DNA from: Ophioceras dolichostomum
Taxonomy: Eukaryota > Ascomycota > Sordariomycetes > Magnaporthales > Ophioceraceae
NCBI GenBank assembly: GCA_003049485.1
Contig: PYST01000460.1
Span: 1 to 26,312 of the forward strand
Direction of reading: 5' to 3'
Length of the DNA: 26,312 nucleotides
Below the pieces are notes generated by a model, which was not told the DNA's origin, searched no databases, and saw nothing but the letters and a program-made list of their open reading frames with translations. The position numbers were made by a program, and so were the translations under genes. This document shows positions 1 to 10,868 of the stretch, in pieces. Numbering within the stretch: the first letter of the stretch is position 1; the number at the start of each line of letters is the position of its first letter.

Positions 1-647
1 CCGTGGGGATTACATGGGCGTCTGGGATATCTGTTGGCGAGAATGCCAGTTCCTTTGTTAGGGCTTGTCGGATCCCGTATGAGGATTGTGGGGGACCCGG
101 AGAGACGGGGTGAACAATCGTGCACTGCGGCCCAGCCTTGTCTTTCGTTACAGTTACTTTGCGCGTGATTGCGGAAGGTCCCTCGTGCCCTTGCAAAGGA
201 TGTCATCTCGACACTTGCCCATGACCTTGCCCAATCGGTGCGATGCAGTTGAGCCCATCACCTGCATGGAACTCGCGCAATTGGAAGCAGCGATGGTGAA
301 CCAGTAGATGGGTGGAGATACAGGACATTCGGGGTGTTTTGCGAATTATTGATGTCTAGACGCCCAGAAAGAGCCAGCCCCGATTGGTCGCGTGGGAAGG
401 AGTAACGAGGCGAGCGTGACGTAAGACCTCCCGTGGATCACCGCCCTCGTGGTGTATATAGCGATCTGCTCTTTGCTCTTGCTTTCATTTCTTTGGTCAT
501 CCCTTCCCAATACCAACTCGTCGCACCTCTCAGCATCTCTCCCGCCAGGCAACCACTGCCTTGCCCACCTCGCAGTTGTCTCACAACTCGACGAGATCAC
601 CCCTTTCGTCAAGCCACTTCCATAGCAGAGACCCATCACCCCTCAAA
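1..647. other. Upstream region, no gene seen
   Basis: I see no convincing gene before the first secreted-protein start. Short open frames here lack codon structure or recognisable motifs. The last ~170 bases (about 470-645) are rich in C and T, as is usual for the leader and promoter-proximal region of a highly expressed fungal gene. Confidence 0.5.
455..460 (+). promoter_or_regulatory. Probable TATA box of the small secreted protein gene
   Basis: A TATATA hexamer lies about 190 bases before the ATG at 648 and is followed by a pyrimidine-rich stretch. That arrangement is common in fungal promoters. The role is inferred from position only. Confidence 0.45.
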
Positions 648-1094
648 ATGCAGCTTCGCAACCTCTTCACCTCTGCCATGGCGGCTCTCCTCGCCGTCAC
701 CGGCACCGCCGCCAGCCCCATCGACGCTGCCTCCACCAACGACCTGGACCGCTGCGCGCCCGTCAACTGCAGCCCAACGGGCCCGGACTCGTGCAACCTC
801 TCGATCGTGACCGTCGGTTGGCCTGCGCAGCACATCGTCGGCGTGTGGGACTACAAATGCAAGAGCCTCGGCTCCTTCGAAGACTTGCCCGAGAACGGCA
901 CCTTCACCTTGAAGACGGGCCTGCCGCTCCCGCTCACGCTGTCCATCGCCCGTCCCTTCAAGAGCGAGCTGCCGCCGCGCGGCTTCGTCATGTACAAGGG
1001 CCTCACCACGAACCTCGATACCGGCGTCCGCAACAACTGCAACGACGCCATCATTGCCACCGAGTGCATGCGCGTTGCGTTCCCTTGCGCCTAA
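648..1094 (+). CDS. Small secreted cysteine-containing protein, unknown function
   Basis: Single-exon frame of 148 residues. I chose the ATG at 648 because it sits in a CAAAATG context and starts a clear signal peptide: basic MQLRN, a hydrophobic run of Ala/Leu/Val to about residue 21, then small residues TAAS before the likely cleavage. The frame is open upstream but without another ATG or hydrophobic start. The mature part has seven cysteines (motifs RCAPVNC, DSC, YKC, NNC, TEC and a terminal FPCA), two of them close to the C-terminus, and one N-glycosylation sequon (ENGT). I see no enzyme motif and do not recognise the family. Size, secretion and cysteine content are those of fungal effector-like small secreted proteins, but that role is inference. 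A TATA-like box lies ~190 bases upstream. Confidence 0.75.
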   Translation: MQLRNLFTSAMAALLAVTGTAASPIDAASTNDLDRCAPVNCSPTGPDSCNLSIVTVGWPAQHIVGVWDYKCKSLGSFEDLPENGTFTLKTGLPLPLTLSIARPFKSELPPRGFVMYKGLTTNLDTGVRNNCNDAIIATECMRVAFPCA

Positions 1095-3231
1095 GAAGAA
1101 GAGGGAAAGTCTTTCGGGGGGTCGGGAGTGGCGCAGCTAGTGACCTCCGAAGAGAGACGTGGTGTGGGGGCTTCAGGGGAGGGGAGCAAGCGCGGAGGGG
1201 AGGAGATGGGGGCCGGTCGTTGAGCAGTTCATGACTTAGGGGGAAGGGGGTTTGATCATGGTCAGCACCCCTCTGATATTTACGTCGGTAGTTCGTCATA
1301 TTTTCTCTAGAAGTCACAGGTCATACCAAGTTTCACCACCTCCGCTCGATGCCCTTTCCCATTTACCATGGCGCTTCATCAAGACATCTTTATTAGCTAG
1401 AGATTTATCTAACTACCTACCTCCACACGGTCGCTGGGTGTCGACTCTAGAAAACGAGACGTTATCTCTCTGACTCTCCTAGTTCGATCACGTTTGAGTG
1501 TGGGTGATGCCATCACACCTGCGGCGAACACCCAACTGTTACATAAGGGGGAGCGGAGCCGGCCCGCATCGGCAGCCGTTGATATTCAGATCCAAGCTCC
1601 TCCGGAAGAGCAGCGGTGTACCTACAGCCACACAGAGATGATCCATGGTAACGGCAATTAGTGGAAGAAAATTCGCACGCCAAATAGATCTGTTCAACAG
1701 TTCCGGCAACCGCTTGCCGAAGAGTTGAGTACCAGATATTAACTGTTCGATATTGACCGGCCCCAGGAGTGGGCGTGAGCCTGGCAGGGCAATATTAGTG
1801 AGACGACCGTGTGCTACTTTGGGGGTTGGCCATAGGCGGGAATGGTCGTTGGCACAAGAATGTTCCGGCAGGAGGTGATTTCTCCGTGGCCCTACATCTC
1901 CTAATGAAGGATAGATCCTTGTTCAGGCCCTGGAGGAATAATTCCATGGCTTTCAACTGAGGGAGGAACCGAGTCAATCGGCCGCAAGGAGCCGCTTGTA
2001 ATTAACAAGCAACACCAGCGCGAGCGCGAGTATATCCTACGTGCACCGCAAGGACTTGGCCGAAATCTTCAAGTCCACCCAGTTAAAGACGAGGCTTTCG
2101 AGAATTCTAGACAGCACTGCTAAGCGATGATCTGACAGGGGTTGTGGAGGGCGAGCATCAGTGGGCTGATAGGCGCTGGAGTGGGTCGACAGCTCGCTAG
2201 GAGCTGCCACTGAAGACGACTCGACTGCCGCAAACTGGAAGTGGTCAGAGTGCCCTGGATTCGAATGCAGTGGGCCATCCCCTCCAATTTCTTCAATCTT
2301 TCGAACCTCCGCCTCAAGATTCACACTGCGAAGAAGCAAGCGCCGGCAAGTGAAAGACTTCAATTTCGGCATTCAGTCACGTGTCTGGCTTTTCATGCAT
2401 CACCAACGAAACGGCCAAGTTCGGGCTAGACAACACAAGACTTACTGCCAAAAAAGATCTGTTGCCTGTGTTCTTCTGTGTCGATTTTTCCAAACTGGAT
2501 TTCTTCAATTGCTTGGAAGTTTGAGCCGAACTCCTGGACCTCCCAACGTCAACCCAGACCCCACAAGCAATGACCTCCAAGGGCCACCATGGTGGGGAGC
2601 TCGTAACGGGTAGATTGCACCCCTGGAACCCCCAACACGCTGCGACCACCTCACGACAGGTGGTGGTCATCTGGCGCCCGGCTCGCCGGCTCACCCGCTG
2701 GCTCGTCTATTCGGGATCTCCCCGATCACTTGTTTCCTCGACTCCATAGTTTGCGGTAGATCGACGTTCGCTTCGACAACGATCACGCCAAGGGTGGTGG
2801 TGTCATACTTGTGCACTCTACCTGTTGGTATCTTCCCCTACTCCGGCCCCCATGTTGAAATGAAGGGAGAGGGGTGCTGATGATGAGGGTCCGAACGGTT
2901 TGGCCCCGTCGGCTCGAAGGGAGGCAAAGCCGGGAAGCTAACGATACTCCCGCCACTTTACCCGAACCTGGAATGCAGAGAGTCACGAGAAGAACATAAC
3001 TCGGCTCTGCCCCCTCCGATGGACGGCATGTTATTCCATTCTCACGACCACCTCCAACCTCAACCTTCCCTTGACCTTGTCCTTCTACCTTGCCGGTATT
3101 CCATTCGTTCGTTCGTCCTGGTGGCGCATTCGTTCTCCTGAAAGCCTCTTCTCTGCAGTTTCTTCTCTTCACGTTCGCTTTTATACCCACCACACCCAAC
3201 ACTCTCTCAATCAACCCACCTACCAGTCACC
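1095..3231. other. Intergenic region, no supported gene
   Basis: About 2.1 kb with only short open frames on both strands. A 111-codon ATG frame on the minus strand (2372-2037) has a plausible amino acid composition but no domain I recognise and no splice-linked continuation. The last 250 bases before 3232 are C/T-rich and probably hold the promoter and leader of the pectate lyase. Confidence 0.5.
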
Positions 3232-4277
3232 ATGAAGACCACCCGCGCTTTCGTTGCTCTTGCACTGGGCACCCTGTCCAACGCCTCCCCCCTGGTTCGC
3301 CGTGCGGCCATCACCGACGCAGCGACCGTCGGCTATGCCACGCAGAACGGGGGTACCACAGGCGGCGCTGGGGGTGGCGAGACCACCTGCACCACCCTCG
3401 ACGAGCTGACGGCCTGCGCCGGGGCCGACGGGGCTGGCATCTGCATCGTGTCCGCCACCATCTCTGGTGCCGCCACTGTCAAGGTCACTAGCGACAAGAC
3501 TATTATCGGCTCGGACTCCAGCGCCGCTCTGAAGGGAGTTGGCCTAACACTCAAGGGCAAGTCGAGTTCGAGGATCTCGAACGTCATCATCCGCAACCTG
3601 GCCATCTCCAAGGTCCTCGCGGGCAATGGTGATGCCATCGGCATCCAGGTCAGCTCAGTTCTCCCACTCCCTGCATTCCGCTCACTCCAGCAACTACCTG
3701 ACAGTCCTCTCTCACAAAACCACAGTACGCCAACAACGTCTGGGTCGACCACGTCAATCTCGAGGGCGACCGAGCCCAGTCCAACAAGGACCTGTACGAC
3801 GGCCTCTTCGACGTGACGCACGCCTGCGACTACGTGACGATCACCAACTCGTACGTCCACAACCACTGGAAGGCATCCCTCGTCGGCCACTCGGACAGCA
3901 ACGGGTCTGAGGACAAGGGCCACCTGACGGTCACCTACGCCAACAACCACTTCTACGACCTCAACTCGCGCATCCCGTCGTTCCGCTTCGGCACGGGCCA
4001 CGTGCTCAACAACTACTTCGAGTCCTGCTCCGACGGCATCAACACCCGCCTGGGCGCCAAGCTGCTGGTCGAGGGCAACGTCTTCAGTGACGTCTCCAAG
4101 CCGCTTTACGCCGCCGACGACGACGGGTATGCCCAGTCCACCGACAACGATTTTGGTGCTGGCGAGAACACCGCCCCATCCACCACAGTCTCCATGCCGT
4201 ACTCGTACACCGCCCTCAAGTCGAGTGCTGTCAAGGCTGCTGTTGTTGGCACCGCTGGCAACACTCTGTCTTTCTAA
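3232..4277 (+). CDS. Secreted pectate lyase, polysaccharide lyase family 1
   Basis: Cleaves de-esterified pectin (polygalacturonate) by beta-elimination, Ca-dependent in this family, outside the cell. Exons 3232-3648 and 3726-4277 (phase 0; intron 77 nt, GTCAGC...CACAG, branch-like CTGAC at 3698) give 322 residues, normal for fungal PL1. The ATG follows CACC and begins a signal peptide (MKTTRAFVALALGTLSNA) with a dibasic VRR after it, possibly a propeptide site. The parallel beta-helix core shows WVDH (about 145-148), then YDGLFDV and an acidic/His stretch with HWKASLVGHSD (Lys ~188). RIPSFR (Arg ~221 and ~226) is the classical RxPxxR signature with the catalytic arginine. Calcium-site aspartates at ~147, 168 and 174 are inferred by analogy. 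All key residues are present, so it is probably active. Stop TAA follows NTLSF. Confidence 0.93.
3649..3725 (+). other. Intron of the pectate lyase gene
   Basis: Borders GTCAGC and CACAG, with CTGAC 23 bases before the acceptor. Removing it joins GGCATCCAG to TACGCCAAC in frame and restores the family's WVDH block. Left in, the frame does not continue into the second half of the enzyme. Confidence 0.9.
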
Positions 4278-6083
4278 GACGGAGTAGGATGAACGCCCTC
4301 ACGAGCAGAGCCTCTTCCTTTTCTCCTAGTGGACGATTGGTGAGGTTCGAGCCGTCCTGTGGCGTGGCTTTGGATGGGAGAGAATAATGGGTGTAACATT
4401 GACAATCGCTGGTCATACCACCACCAGCACCCTCAACTTCGTGTATATACGTAACCTGAAAGCTAAGCTTCGGTATATAAACTTTTGAACCTGCGTTTCC
4501 CATCCTTTCACCCCGACTGTTCAGATAGACCCGCGGTCTCTTTGTTCGACGCCGTGCTGCGGGATGCTTTTATGTAACCACCTCCCCTGGCCAAGAGGTC
4601 GGGGATCGTCATACGTACTGTGGGGCATATCTGCAACCACCCAACCAAAAAGTGACCGCAGAGTACGATGACCCGCCCTATTCGACTAATGGTTATAGTC
4701 TGGCTAGGATCGCCTGCTCTACAAGTAACACCGTGACCAGATAGCCGGAAAGTATCGTATGCTGGGCCCAGTCTCGGTATGTACAGGCAACTCCTCACAA
4801 TGCTGACACGTCGAGTTTGTAAGGTGTTACAATTCTTCAAGGTCGGAAAGGAGAGCCAATGGACCTCTGGTTCCGGTTCAGTCACACAGAGCAGTCTCAT
4901 TTCCAGAACACAGAACCCCGGACCCCGGCGATCAAATTCCCCACCAGCTAACCGCTCCCCGCACTCCCTGTGTCCCTCTCGTCATCACGCAAAACTTCCC
5001 CCGACACATTCCGGGTTCACAACGGTCATCATCATTCTCGTAAACCAGCGAGACATGAGTGGATGATAACTTCGTTGACCCTGGCCGTACTGACCTGATA
5101 TCCAAGCATTTGTAGCTGCTATCAATCATTCCAGTAGGTCACATTCACACTTGGAGCTGAAAGCCACCGCGGGGGATCAATTGACACAGCGTGCGGGCAG
5201 TGGCCCCACCCCGATCCCGAAGGCACCGTTCCGCAACAAGCAGAACCTTCTGCATAGGAAGACATTGGCGGCGCGGGCTGATGGGCCAGAACACGAACCG
5301 ACAAGACGAAAAAAAAACAAAGGACTGACGATCTAATGCGACAGAAAGGAAGGAGCTTGATGGAGGAGGCCACGGAGCTTCTCTAATCAGCTTCGCGCGG
5401 CGAGGGGACCGACGAACGCCCGCGATAAATTGGCCCGCCACCCGCAATATGCCAAGTACCTGCCCTTTTTGGGGTGGGATCGGACCTGCAGTGACATCCA
5501 TGGGCACGCAGCTTATCGTCGCAACGCATCAAGCTTATTTTCTTGGCAACACAACAAACGCGGGCGTTCCGCTCTCCGCTCTTCGTTCTGCCTGGCCCTT
5601 TTTCTGCTCGTCCATGGATACCTTCCATGGTTCTCTTCTTCTATGGTACAACACAAGCTCCCAAAATTGGCTCCCCTCGCGAGGGGGAACGAGGCATTCT
5701 TCTTCTCCTCATTCCCCATGTCGCGTGCAGGCCACCATCCACTGCAACCCCTCCTCCCCTCTCTCAGCCCATGGCGTGACGAAATGCACACGAGCTACCT
5801 AGCTCCAGTTCCCTTCCCGCCACCTCTCTCATCCCCCCGTCGCTGTAGTACCCGAGCTTGGTCGGAGGAGCAAGCGAGCTTGCTTGTTGACCGAGGTTCG
5901 AGAGTGCAGATCATGGAGCTCGAGATATAAAGGGAAGGACGGACGTCTGCTGCCTGCCATGACGAGCTGCTGTCCCCTCCCCTATTTCAGAACCGCCGGG
6001 CATCTTCCTCTACTCTGTTTCCTGTCTGTCTCTTCTCGTCCCCCATTTGCAGCCCCTTTCGCCAGTCAACTTTCGCAGCCAAG
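4278..6083. other. Intergenic region, no supported gene
   Basis: About 1.8 kb without a convincing gene. Several overlapping open frames between 5380 and 5930 lie in C/T-rich sequence on both strands and share no domain with known families. The 3' part (about 5540-6080) is strongly pyrimidine-rich on the plus strand and leads into the aminopeptidase gene. Confidence 0.5.
5926..5931 (+). promoter_or_regulatory. Probable TATA box of the M28 aminopeptidase gene
   Basis: A consensus TATAAA stands about 153 bases before the ATG at 6084, within a GC-rich surround and followed by a C/T-rich leader. Assignment rests on sequence and distance only. Confidence 0.55.
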
Positions 6084-7752
6084 ATGAGGCCCAGGACGTA
6101 CCTCTCCGCGGCCCTGGCGCTAGTGTCGTCGGTCCTCGCGAACGACCCCCTCACCCCTGACGCCGTCGAGGCCGACATCACCACAACCGAGTAAGTCCAA
6201 TTCCGCGCGCTAACCAACCTGCCACCACCGACCGGCGGCCATTACTTCTGATTCAAAAGCTGACGCGCCTCTCCTTCCCCTGATCAAGGCTCCAGCGCAT
6301 CCTCTGGAACCTCAACAAGATTGGCCGCGACAACAACGGCACCCGCGCCTTCGGCACCTCGGGCTACAAGGCCTCAGTCGACTTCGTCCTGGAGCGGGCC
6401 CAGACGCGCTTCGCGAAGGAGATGGACACGTGGCTGCAGCCGTTCGTGCACGTCTACGAGGACCTGAAGAAGATCGCCGTTATGGGTCCCGCCGGCGAAT
6501 CCGTGATCGTCATCTCGCCCGAGTACAACACGCCGGGCGACATCACGGCTCCCCTGGTCGACACGCCCGTCGATGACGAGAACGGCTCCATGTGCACCGA
6601 GGCCCAATGGACCGGCATCGACGCCACCGGCAAGATGGCGCTCGTGAAACGGGGCGTCTGCGGCGTGTTCGAGAAGCTGATCCTCGCGCGCGCCCACGGC
6701 GCCTTGGGAGTGATTCTCTATAACAACGTGCCCGGGGACACGATCGTGAAGCCGACGCTGGGAGCCGAGAACATCGGCCTGCTCGTACCCGTGGGCATCA
6801 TCCCCATGGAGGTGGGGCTGACGTGGCAGGCGTCGCTCGCGGCGGGGCAGCAGGTCGTCGTGCGGCTGCTCGTGGACTCGACGCTGGAGAACCGCGAGAC
6901 GTGGAACGTGATCTCGGAGACGAAGGAGGGAGATCCCAACTCCGTCATACAGATCGGGGCGCATCTGGACTCTGTTTCGGAAGGGCCCGGAATCAACGAC
7001 GATGGCTCTGGCACGGCGGCGCTGCTGGATATCATGGGGTCGGTGAAGAAGTACAAGGGGTTCAAGAACAAGATCCGGTTCTCGTGGTGGGCTGCGGAGG
7101 AGGCCGGTCTGGTGGGGAGCCTTTACTACACCGAGCACCTGACGAGCGCGGAGGCGGATAAGATCAAGTACTATTTCAACTTCGACATGATCGGCTCGCC
7201 GAACCCGATCTACGAGCTGGCGACGTACAACAACAGCGGGATTGGGCCGCAACTGCTGCAGGAGTATTTGGAGGCGCATGGGAAGACTATTTCGTGGGCG
7301 TAAGTTTTCTTCCTTTCCTTTGCCGTTCTTCTTCATCCTGCGCCGTCACGTCTTTGCTTTTCTTTCGCTTACCCCTGTGGCTGGCCCATGATCAACCTCT
7401 CTTTAGGGAGTTCGACGACCGCTCCGATTACGCCGGCTTCATCGCCCTGGGCATCCCGACGGCGAGCATCTTCACGGGCGAGGACGAGCACGATCCTTGC
7501 TACCACCAGGCGTGCGACAACCTCGACAATATCAACTGGGAGGCCATCACGATCAACGCCAAGGCGGCTGGCAGGGCGGTAGCGCGCTTGGCGAACGACC
7601 TGTCAGGCGTGCCGCCGCGGGCGACGACGTCTTCGTCGCTGAAGGGCAGGGCGGCCGAGGAGGAGCAGTTCAGGAGATGGCAGAAGAGGGCGGCGGCCGT
7701 GGCGAGCCATGGGAAGATGTGCTCGCATAAGGACGTGTTGAAGACTGTTTAG
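6084..7752 (+). CDS. Secreted M28 zinc aminopeptidase with PA domain (leucine aminopeptidase 2-like)
   Basis: Removes N-terminal residues from peptides in the medium or vacuole-like compartments, using two zinc ions. Exons 6084-6190, 6289-7299 and 7407-7752 (introns 98 and 107 nt, both with GTAAGT donors) give 487 residues, the usual size. Residues 1-19 form a signal peptide (MRPRTYLSAALALVSSVLA). A protease-associated domain covers roughly 120-235. In the peptidase domain the zinc and catalytic set is complete: His261 (GAHLDSV), Asp273 (NDDGSG), Glu306/Glu307 (WWAAEEAG), Asp335 (NFDMIG) and His406 (CYHQAC, with Cys404/Cys409 probably paired). NGT, NGS and NNS sequons are present. The C-terminal ~55 residues are basic and Ala-rich. 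The architecture matches fungal Lap2-type enzymes (family knowledge); substrate preference cannot be read from the sequence. Confidence 0.93.
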
Positions 7753-8310
7753 GGGGCCACGGAGAGGTAGCGTGTGGGAGCGGGATGGGAGGGTAGGTAA
7801 TTGGGTACTTGTGGGGGAGGGTTGGTACCTCGGGAGGTAGATACGCACATAACTGAGTGGTAATACAAAAGTTTACTTCCTCTTAATGGAATTCTGCGGT
7901 CCCTAGAGAATATGACAGAGAAGGAGGTCGTCTGTTGAAGTCTAATTCGCCCATGAGGCTCTCTTCTGAACACGGCACTTCCCGAAACCTTCACGGCTAC
8001 ACCTCCCGTCAATATAAGCTTGTCCTGAGTCTAGCCCAATCCTGGCCATAACTTTCCACTCTAGCACCCGCATCCTGCAGCCCTCTCAGCACCACATCGG
8101 AATCTCTTCCCTTATGCTGAATCCCGGACCCAGTTTTCCCACACGGCAAGTCATTTACGGCCCAACATCCGTGGACGAGGAAAAAGCAACAGAATGTGTC
8201 GATCCAAGCACTGGGCGCTGACTTAAGCCGTGGTTTCACAAGGCGCACGACACGCACTGACTCTCCAACCACCAGCAAGGAGTCGATCAGAAAGACTGCA
8301 GCAGAAAAGT
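7753..8310. other. Intergenic region between aminopeptidase and tRNA
   Basis: Holds the 3' end of the aminopeptidase transcript and the 5' flank of the tRNA. I see no gene. Open frames on the minus strand have no recognisable content. Confidence 0.5.
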
Positions 8311-8411
8311 GTCTCCGTGGCGCAATTGGTTAGCGCGTCTGTGTTATGCTGCTCTAAAACCGCGGGACAGTTGGTATCAGGAGGATCCTGGTTCGAGCCC
8401 AGGCGGGGACG
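8311..8411 (+). tRNA. tRNA with ~27-nt intron; anticodon position reads TAT, identity uncertain
   Basis: A seven-pair acceptor stem (GTCTCCG at 8311-8317 with CGGGGAC at 8404-8410, one G-U), D-stem GCGC/GCGC around AATTGGTTA and T-arm CCTGG-TTCGAGC-CCAGG form a standard cloverleaf. Both internal Pol III promoter boxes are present (B box GGTTCGAGCCC), and the likely discriminator is G8411. The anticodon stem is TCTGT (8338-8342) against TCAGG (8377-8381), four pairs plus a T-T mismatch at 31/39. With a canonical intron after position 37 (8349-8375) the anticodon is TAT (isoleucine). However, the acceptor, D-arm and G73 look more like eukaryotic Asn or Arg(TCT) tRNAs, and the intron has no clear complement to TAT. 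A variant or dying tRNA is possible. Confidence 0.8.
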
Positions 8412-8412
8412 A

Positions 8413-8419
8413 TTTTTTT
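8413..8419 (+). terminator. Pol III terminator, T7 tract
   Basis: Seven consecutive T residues start two bases after the tRNA 3' end, the standard RNA polymerase III stop signal. Confidence 0.85.
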
Positions 8420-9011
8420 GGGTCAGCCACGCACCACGCACACAATGTGGCTATGGTATGGTTGTGTGCGTGGATCCTTTTGTTTTTTGTCTCTTTGAAC
8501 TCCGAAACTGGTCTCGTATCCAAATAGGTACCTAGGTAGGCAGATGGGGTGTGCCATGGTATAACGCCCCTAAAATACTGAACCTCCTCAGCTCCAGGCG
8601 GACGAAAGTGGCATAGGGCTCCTATCACCTACTTATTACCAGTGTAGGTAGACGAGAGTTAGCAGTACCCCTTCCAACATGGAGATCAACGCCAGTGGTC
8701 CATATATGGGGCCGTCGGCGGTCTCGTCGACGTTTTGAAGCGGACAGCTCCATCTACCTGATTGGTTTTGTTGAGTCTGTCTTTGCTGAGTCCAGGCCGG
8801 GAAGATCCCAAAAGAGTGTAGTGAATTATCTTGCAGTCGGTGGTCACATGGTCGAGGTTCGAAAAAGTTTCCCCATATATCTCTGTGCCTGGTCGGGTTG
8901 AATCTTTTTGCCTTTGTTTCGATTTCTTTCTTTCTCCACGACGCGACCACAACCACCCACGACCACTGCCCTCCTTCTCTCGCCGTTCAGACACTAGGAA
9001 ACAGAGTCGCG
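8420..9011. other. Intergenic region before the BTB gene
   Basis: No gene seen. It contains a GGTACCTAGGTAGG motif near 8526-8540 like others in the window, and a C/T-rich leader at about 8905-9000 ahead of the BTB start. Confidence 0.5.
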
Positions 9012-10165
9012 ATGGACATGTCAAGGTAAGTGAGCTTCTCTTTCTTGTGTTACGTTTTGATTTCTCGGTTATTTTGCTCTTCCCCCCGTTCTTGATCTTT
9101 GAGTCCCGCCTTTGCCGCTGACTCGTTGATTTGCTGCAACATCCCAGCTTTTACAACAACGACCAATTCGCCGACACCGAGCTGGTGTGTGGCGACAAGA
9201 AGTTCCCGCTCCACCGCGTGGTCGTCTGCAACGCGTCTGAATATTTCAATGCGGCATTCTCTGGCGGCTTTGTGGTAAAGAATCCTGATTTCTCTCGACA
9301 TAACATTTACTAGTATCTTCGCGTGGTAGCCGCCAGCCGAGAAGGTTGCTAATGTGCATTTTCGCCCGGCAGGAACAGGATAGCCGCCAGATCACCATCG
9401 GCGAAGATGTCTTGCGGTCCGAGCTGGCGGCCTGGGCCCTAAAGTACATCTATGCCGGGAGCCGTACGTTGCTATTTCAAAATCCCTTTCCTCCCTTCTC
9501 TTCCTTTCGCTCCCCGTCGACATCTCGTCTAGGCCGTGTAAGACTCACTCAGTTGGACAACTTCCTGAACACTCCCAGCGGACTTCGTCAAGACCATTCC
9601 CCGCCGAGGATTATGACGACGGGATCCACGGCCTCTGCTTGGACCTGATCGTGGCGGCCGACTGCCTGGCCATTTCCAAGATGCAGTCGGAAGTGACCAA
9701 GCTCCTCTCAGCCTACGTCTCGCAGGTGGCGCGCCACGTCTACTACTCCAGGACCTCCGACAAGACCGAGTAGGCGACGCTGCCGGATATGGGCCCTATC
9801 CTCCGTGCGGCCGAGAACGCATATGCGGAGGATAGTGCGCCCTGGGAGGCGTCCGCCCCATCTACGTGGGCTTCTTCGCGCGAATGAGCTTCATGCGCTC
9901 GCTTGCCCCGGCCGACCTCGCCCGGGTGCTGGCCATCCCGGCCTTCGCGGTGGACATCCTTGCTATGAACGTTGCGCGTGAGAACGGCCTTGCTGAAGAC
10001 CGGGACCTTCTATTCGCGGGGGCCGGCCGCAAGCATGTCGGGCTTTTTGGCGGCGTTTGTCCGTTCTGCGAGCGGGAGAACGAGAAGGAGAGGGTGTTGG
10101 AGGAAGCGCAGAAGATGGCTCCGCAGTTAGATGCTGGTGGTCGTTCCCTTGTGCTCTTCGGCTAG
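9012..10165 (+). pseudogene. BTB/POZ domain protein gene, disrupted
   Basis: BTB/POZ domains mediate dimerisation and often recruit cullin-3 ubiquitin ligases; many fungal members are uncharacterised. Exons 9012-9025, 9148-9274 and 9373-9463 splice in frame (donors GTAAGT, GTAAAG, GTACGT). They give FADTELVCGDKKFPLHR, then EYFNAAFSGGF, then an ITIGED...LKYIYAGS block, the typical first half of the domain. The fourth exon carries a helical region (LDLIVAADCLAISKM) but meets TAG at 9771-9773. Family-like sequence resumes in the same frame (ATLPDMGPILRAAENAYAED) and then shifts by one base near 9850 into GFFARMSFMRSL...ILAMNVAREN, ending at 10165. Using acceptor 9578 for the last intron would also need a frameshift at CCCC (9597-9600). 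Acceptor 9552 keeps the frame and would allow a truncated 150-residue product. Either that short protein is made or the gene is dead; I favour a pseudogene. Confidence 0.65.
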
Positions 10166-10868
10166 AACATCGATTGAGCCGTGACTGCCCGCTTTGAGAC
10201 AAGTTACAGACTGATGATAGCAACATGGGAATTTGGCCGATTTATGTTCTTGTAGAGCAATGATAGACCTACCCGTTCTTCTTGCTTGTCTGGGCCTCCC
10301 TGCCTGCCCACAACGAAATCTATGGACTCTACATTCGTACCAAAAGTCAATACTACAACATACAGGTAGTAGGTTTGGGGGTAGGAGGAGTGGGACAGAC
10401 ATGCTAGCGTCTCCATTAGGGAAGACTCGGTGGCATTATCTCCAGCCTATGAGGATCGCTAATGCCCCCAGCGAGTTGCCTGTTCGGGACAGCTGCGGCA
10501 CAGGTGCGGGGTTCGAGAGGGACCGTCGCGATACCGATACCAACCTCCTCTTAAGATGTCAGTACTAGGAATTATCCGCCGGAGTTCCTCGGGATGTGAC
10601 CCATGTCTCCAATGTTGTGATACCACACGGGATGCCATCGTCGGTCTCCGGGTTGGGCCTGGCGGTCAAGACACGCGGGCGGGGTGGTCTGATGAGACGC
10701 GCGGTCCTGGTTGTTAAAAAGGCGAAGCCTTCTCTCTCTCGACTTTTATTTTTTTCCCTCTCCCTTTCTGGTGCTTTCTGGTGGTGAATTTGACCAAGTG
10801 CCGATCCCCAGACCGTCGCTGGATCGCGCATCATCGGAGGGAGAGCTGGAGGTTGTGTGCTCATCAAC
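10166..10868. other. Intergenic region before gamma-glutamyltranspeptidase
   Basis: No supported gene. A C/T-rich tract (about 10728-10780) with T-runs probably belongs to the promoter or leader of the downstream gene. Confidence 0.5.

Noticed and set aside
2037..2372. Minus-strand 111-codon frame with an ATG
   Set aside because: No domain, no signal peptide, no splice partner, and another frame is open across part of it; probably chance.
3333..4001. 222-codon minus-strand frame opposite the pectate lyase
   Set aside because: Mirror frame of a well-supported gene in GC-rich DNA, and it crosses the intron; no independent content.
5430..5930. 166-codon plus-strand frame upstream of the aminopeptidase
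   Set aside because: Lies in a pyrimidine-rich promoter or leader; Ser/Pro/Leu-rich peptide without motif, and overlapping frames are equally open.
6374..7336. 320-codon minus-strand frame opposite the aminopeptidase
   Set aside because: Antisense shadow of the M28 gene, rich in Arg/His/Val as expected from reverse reading of GC-biased codons.
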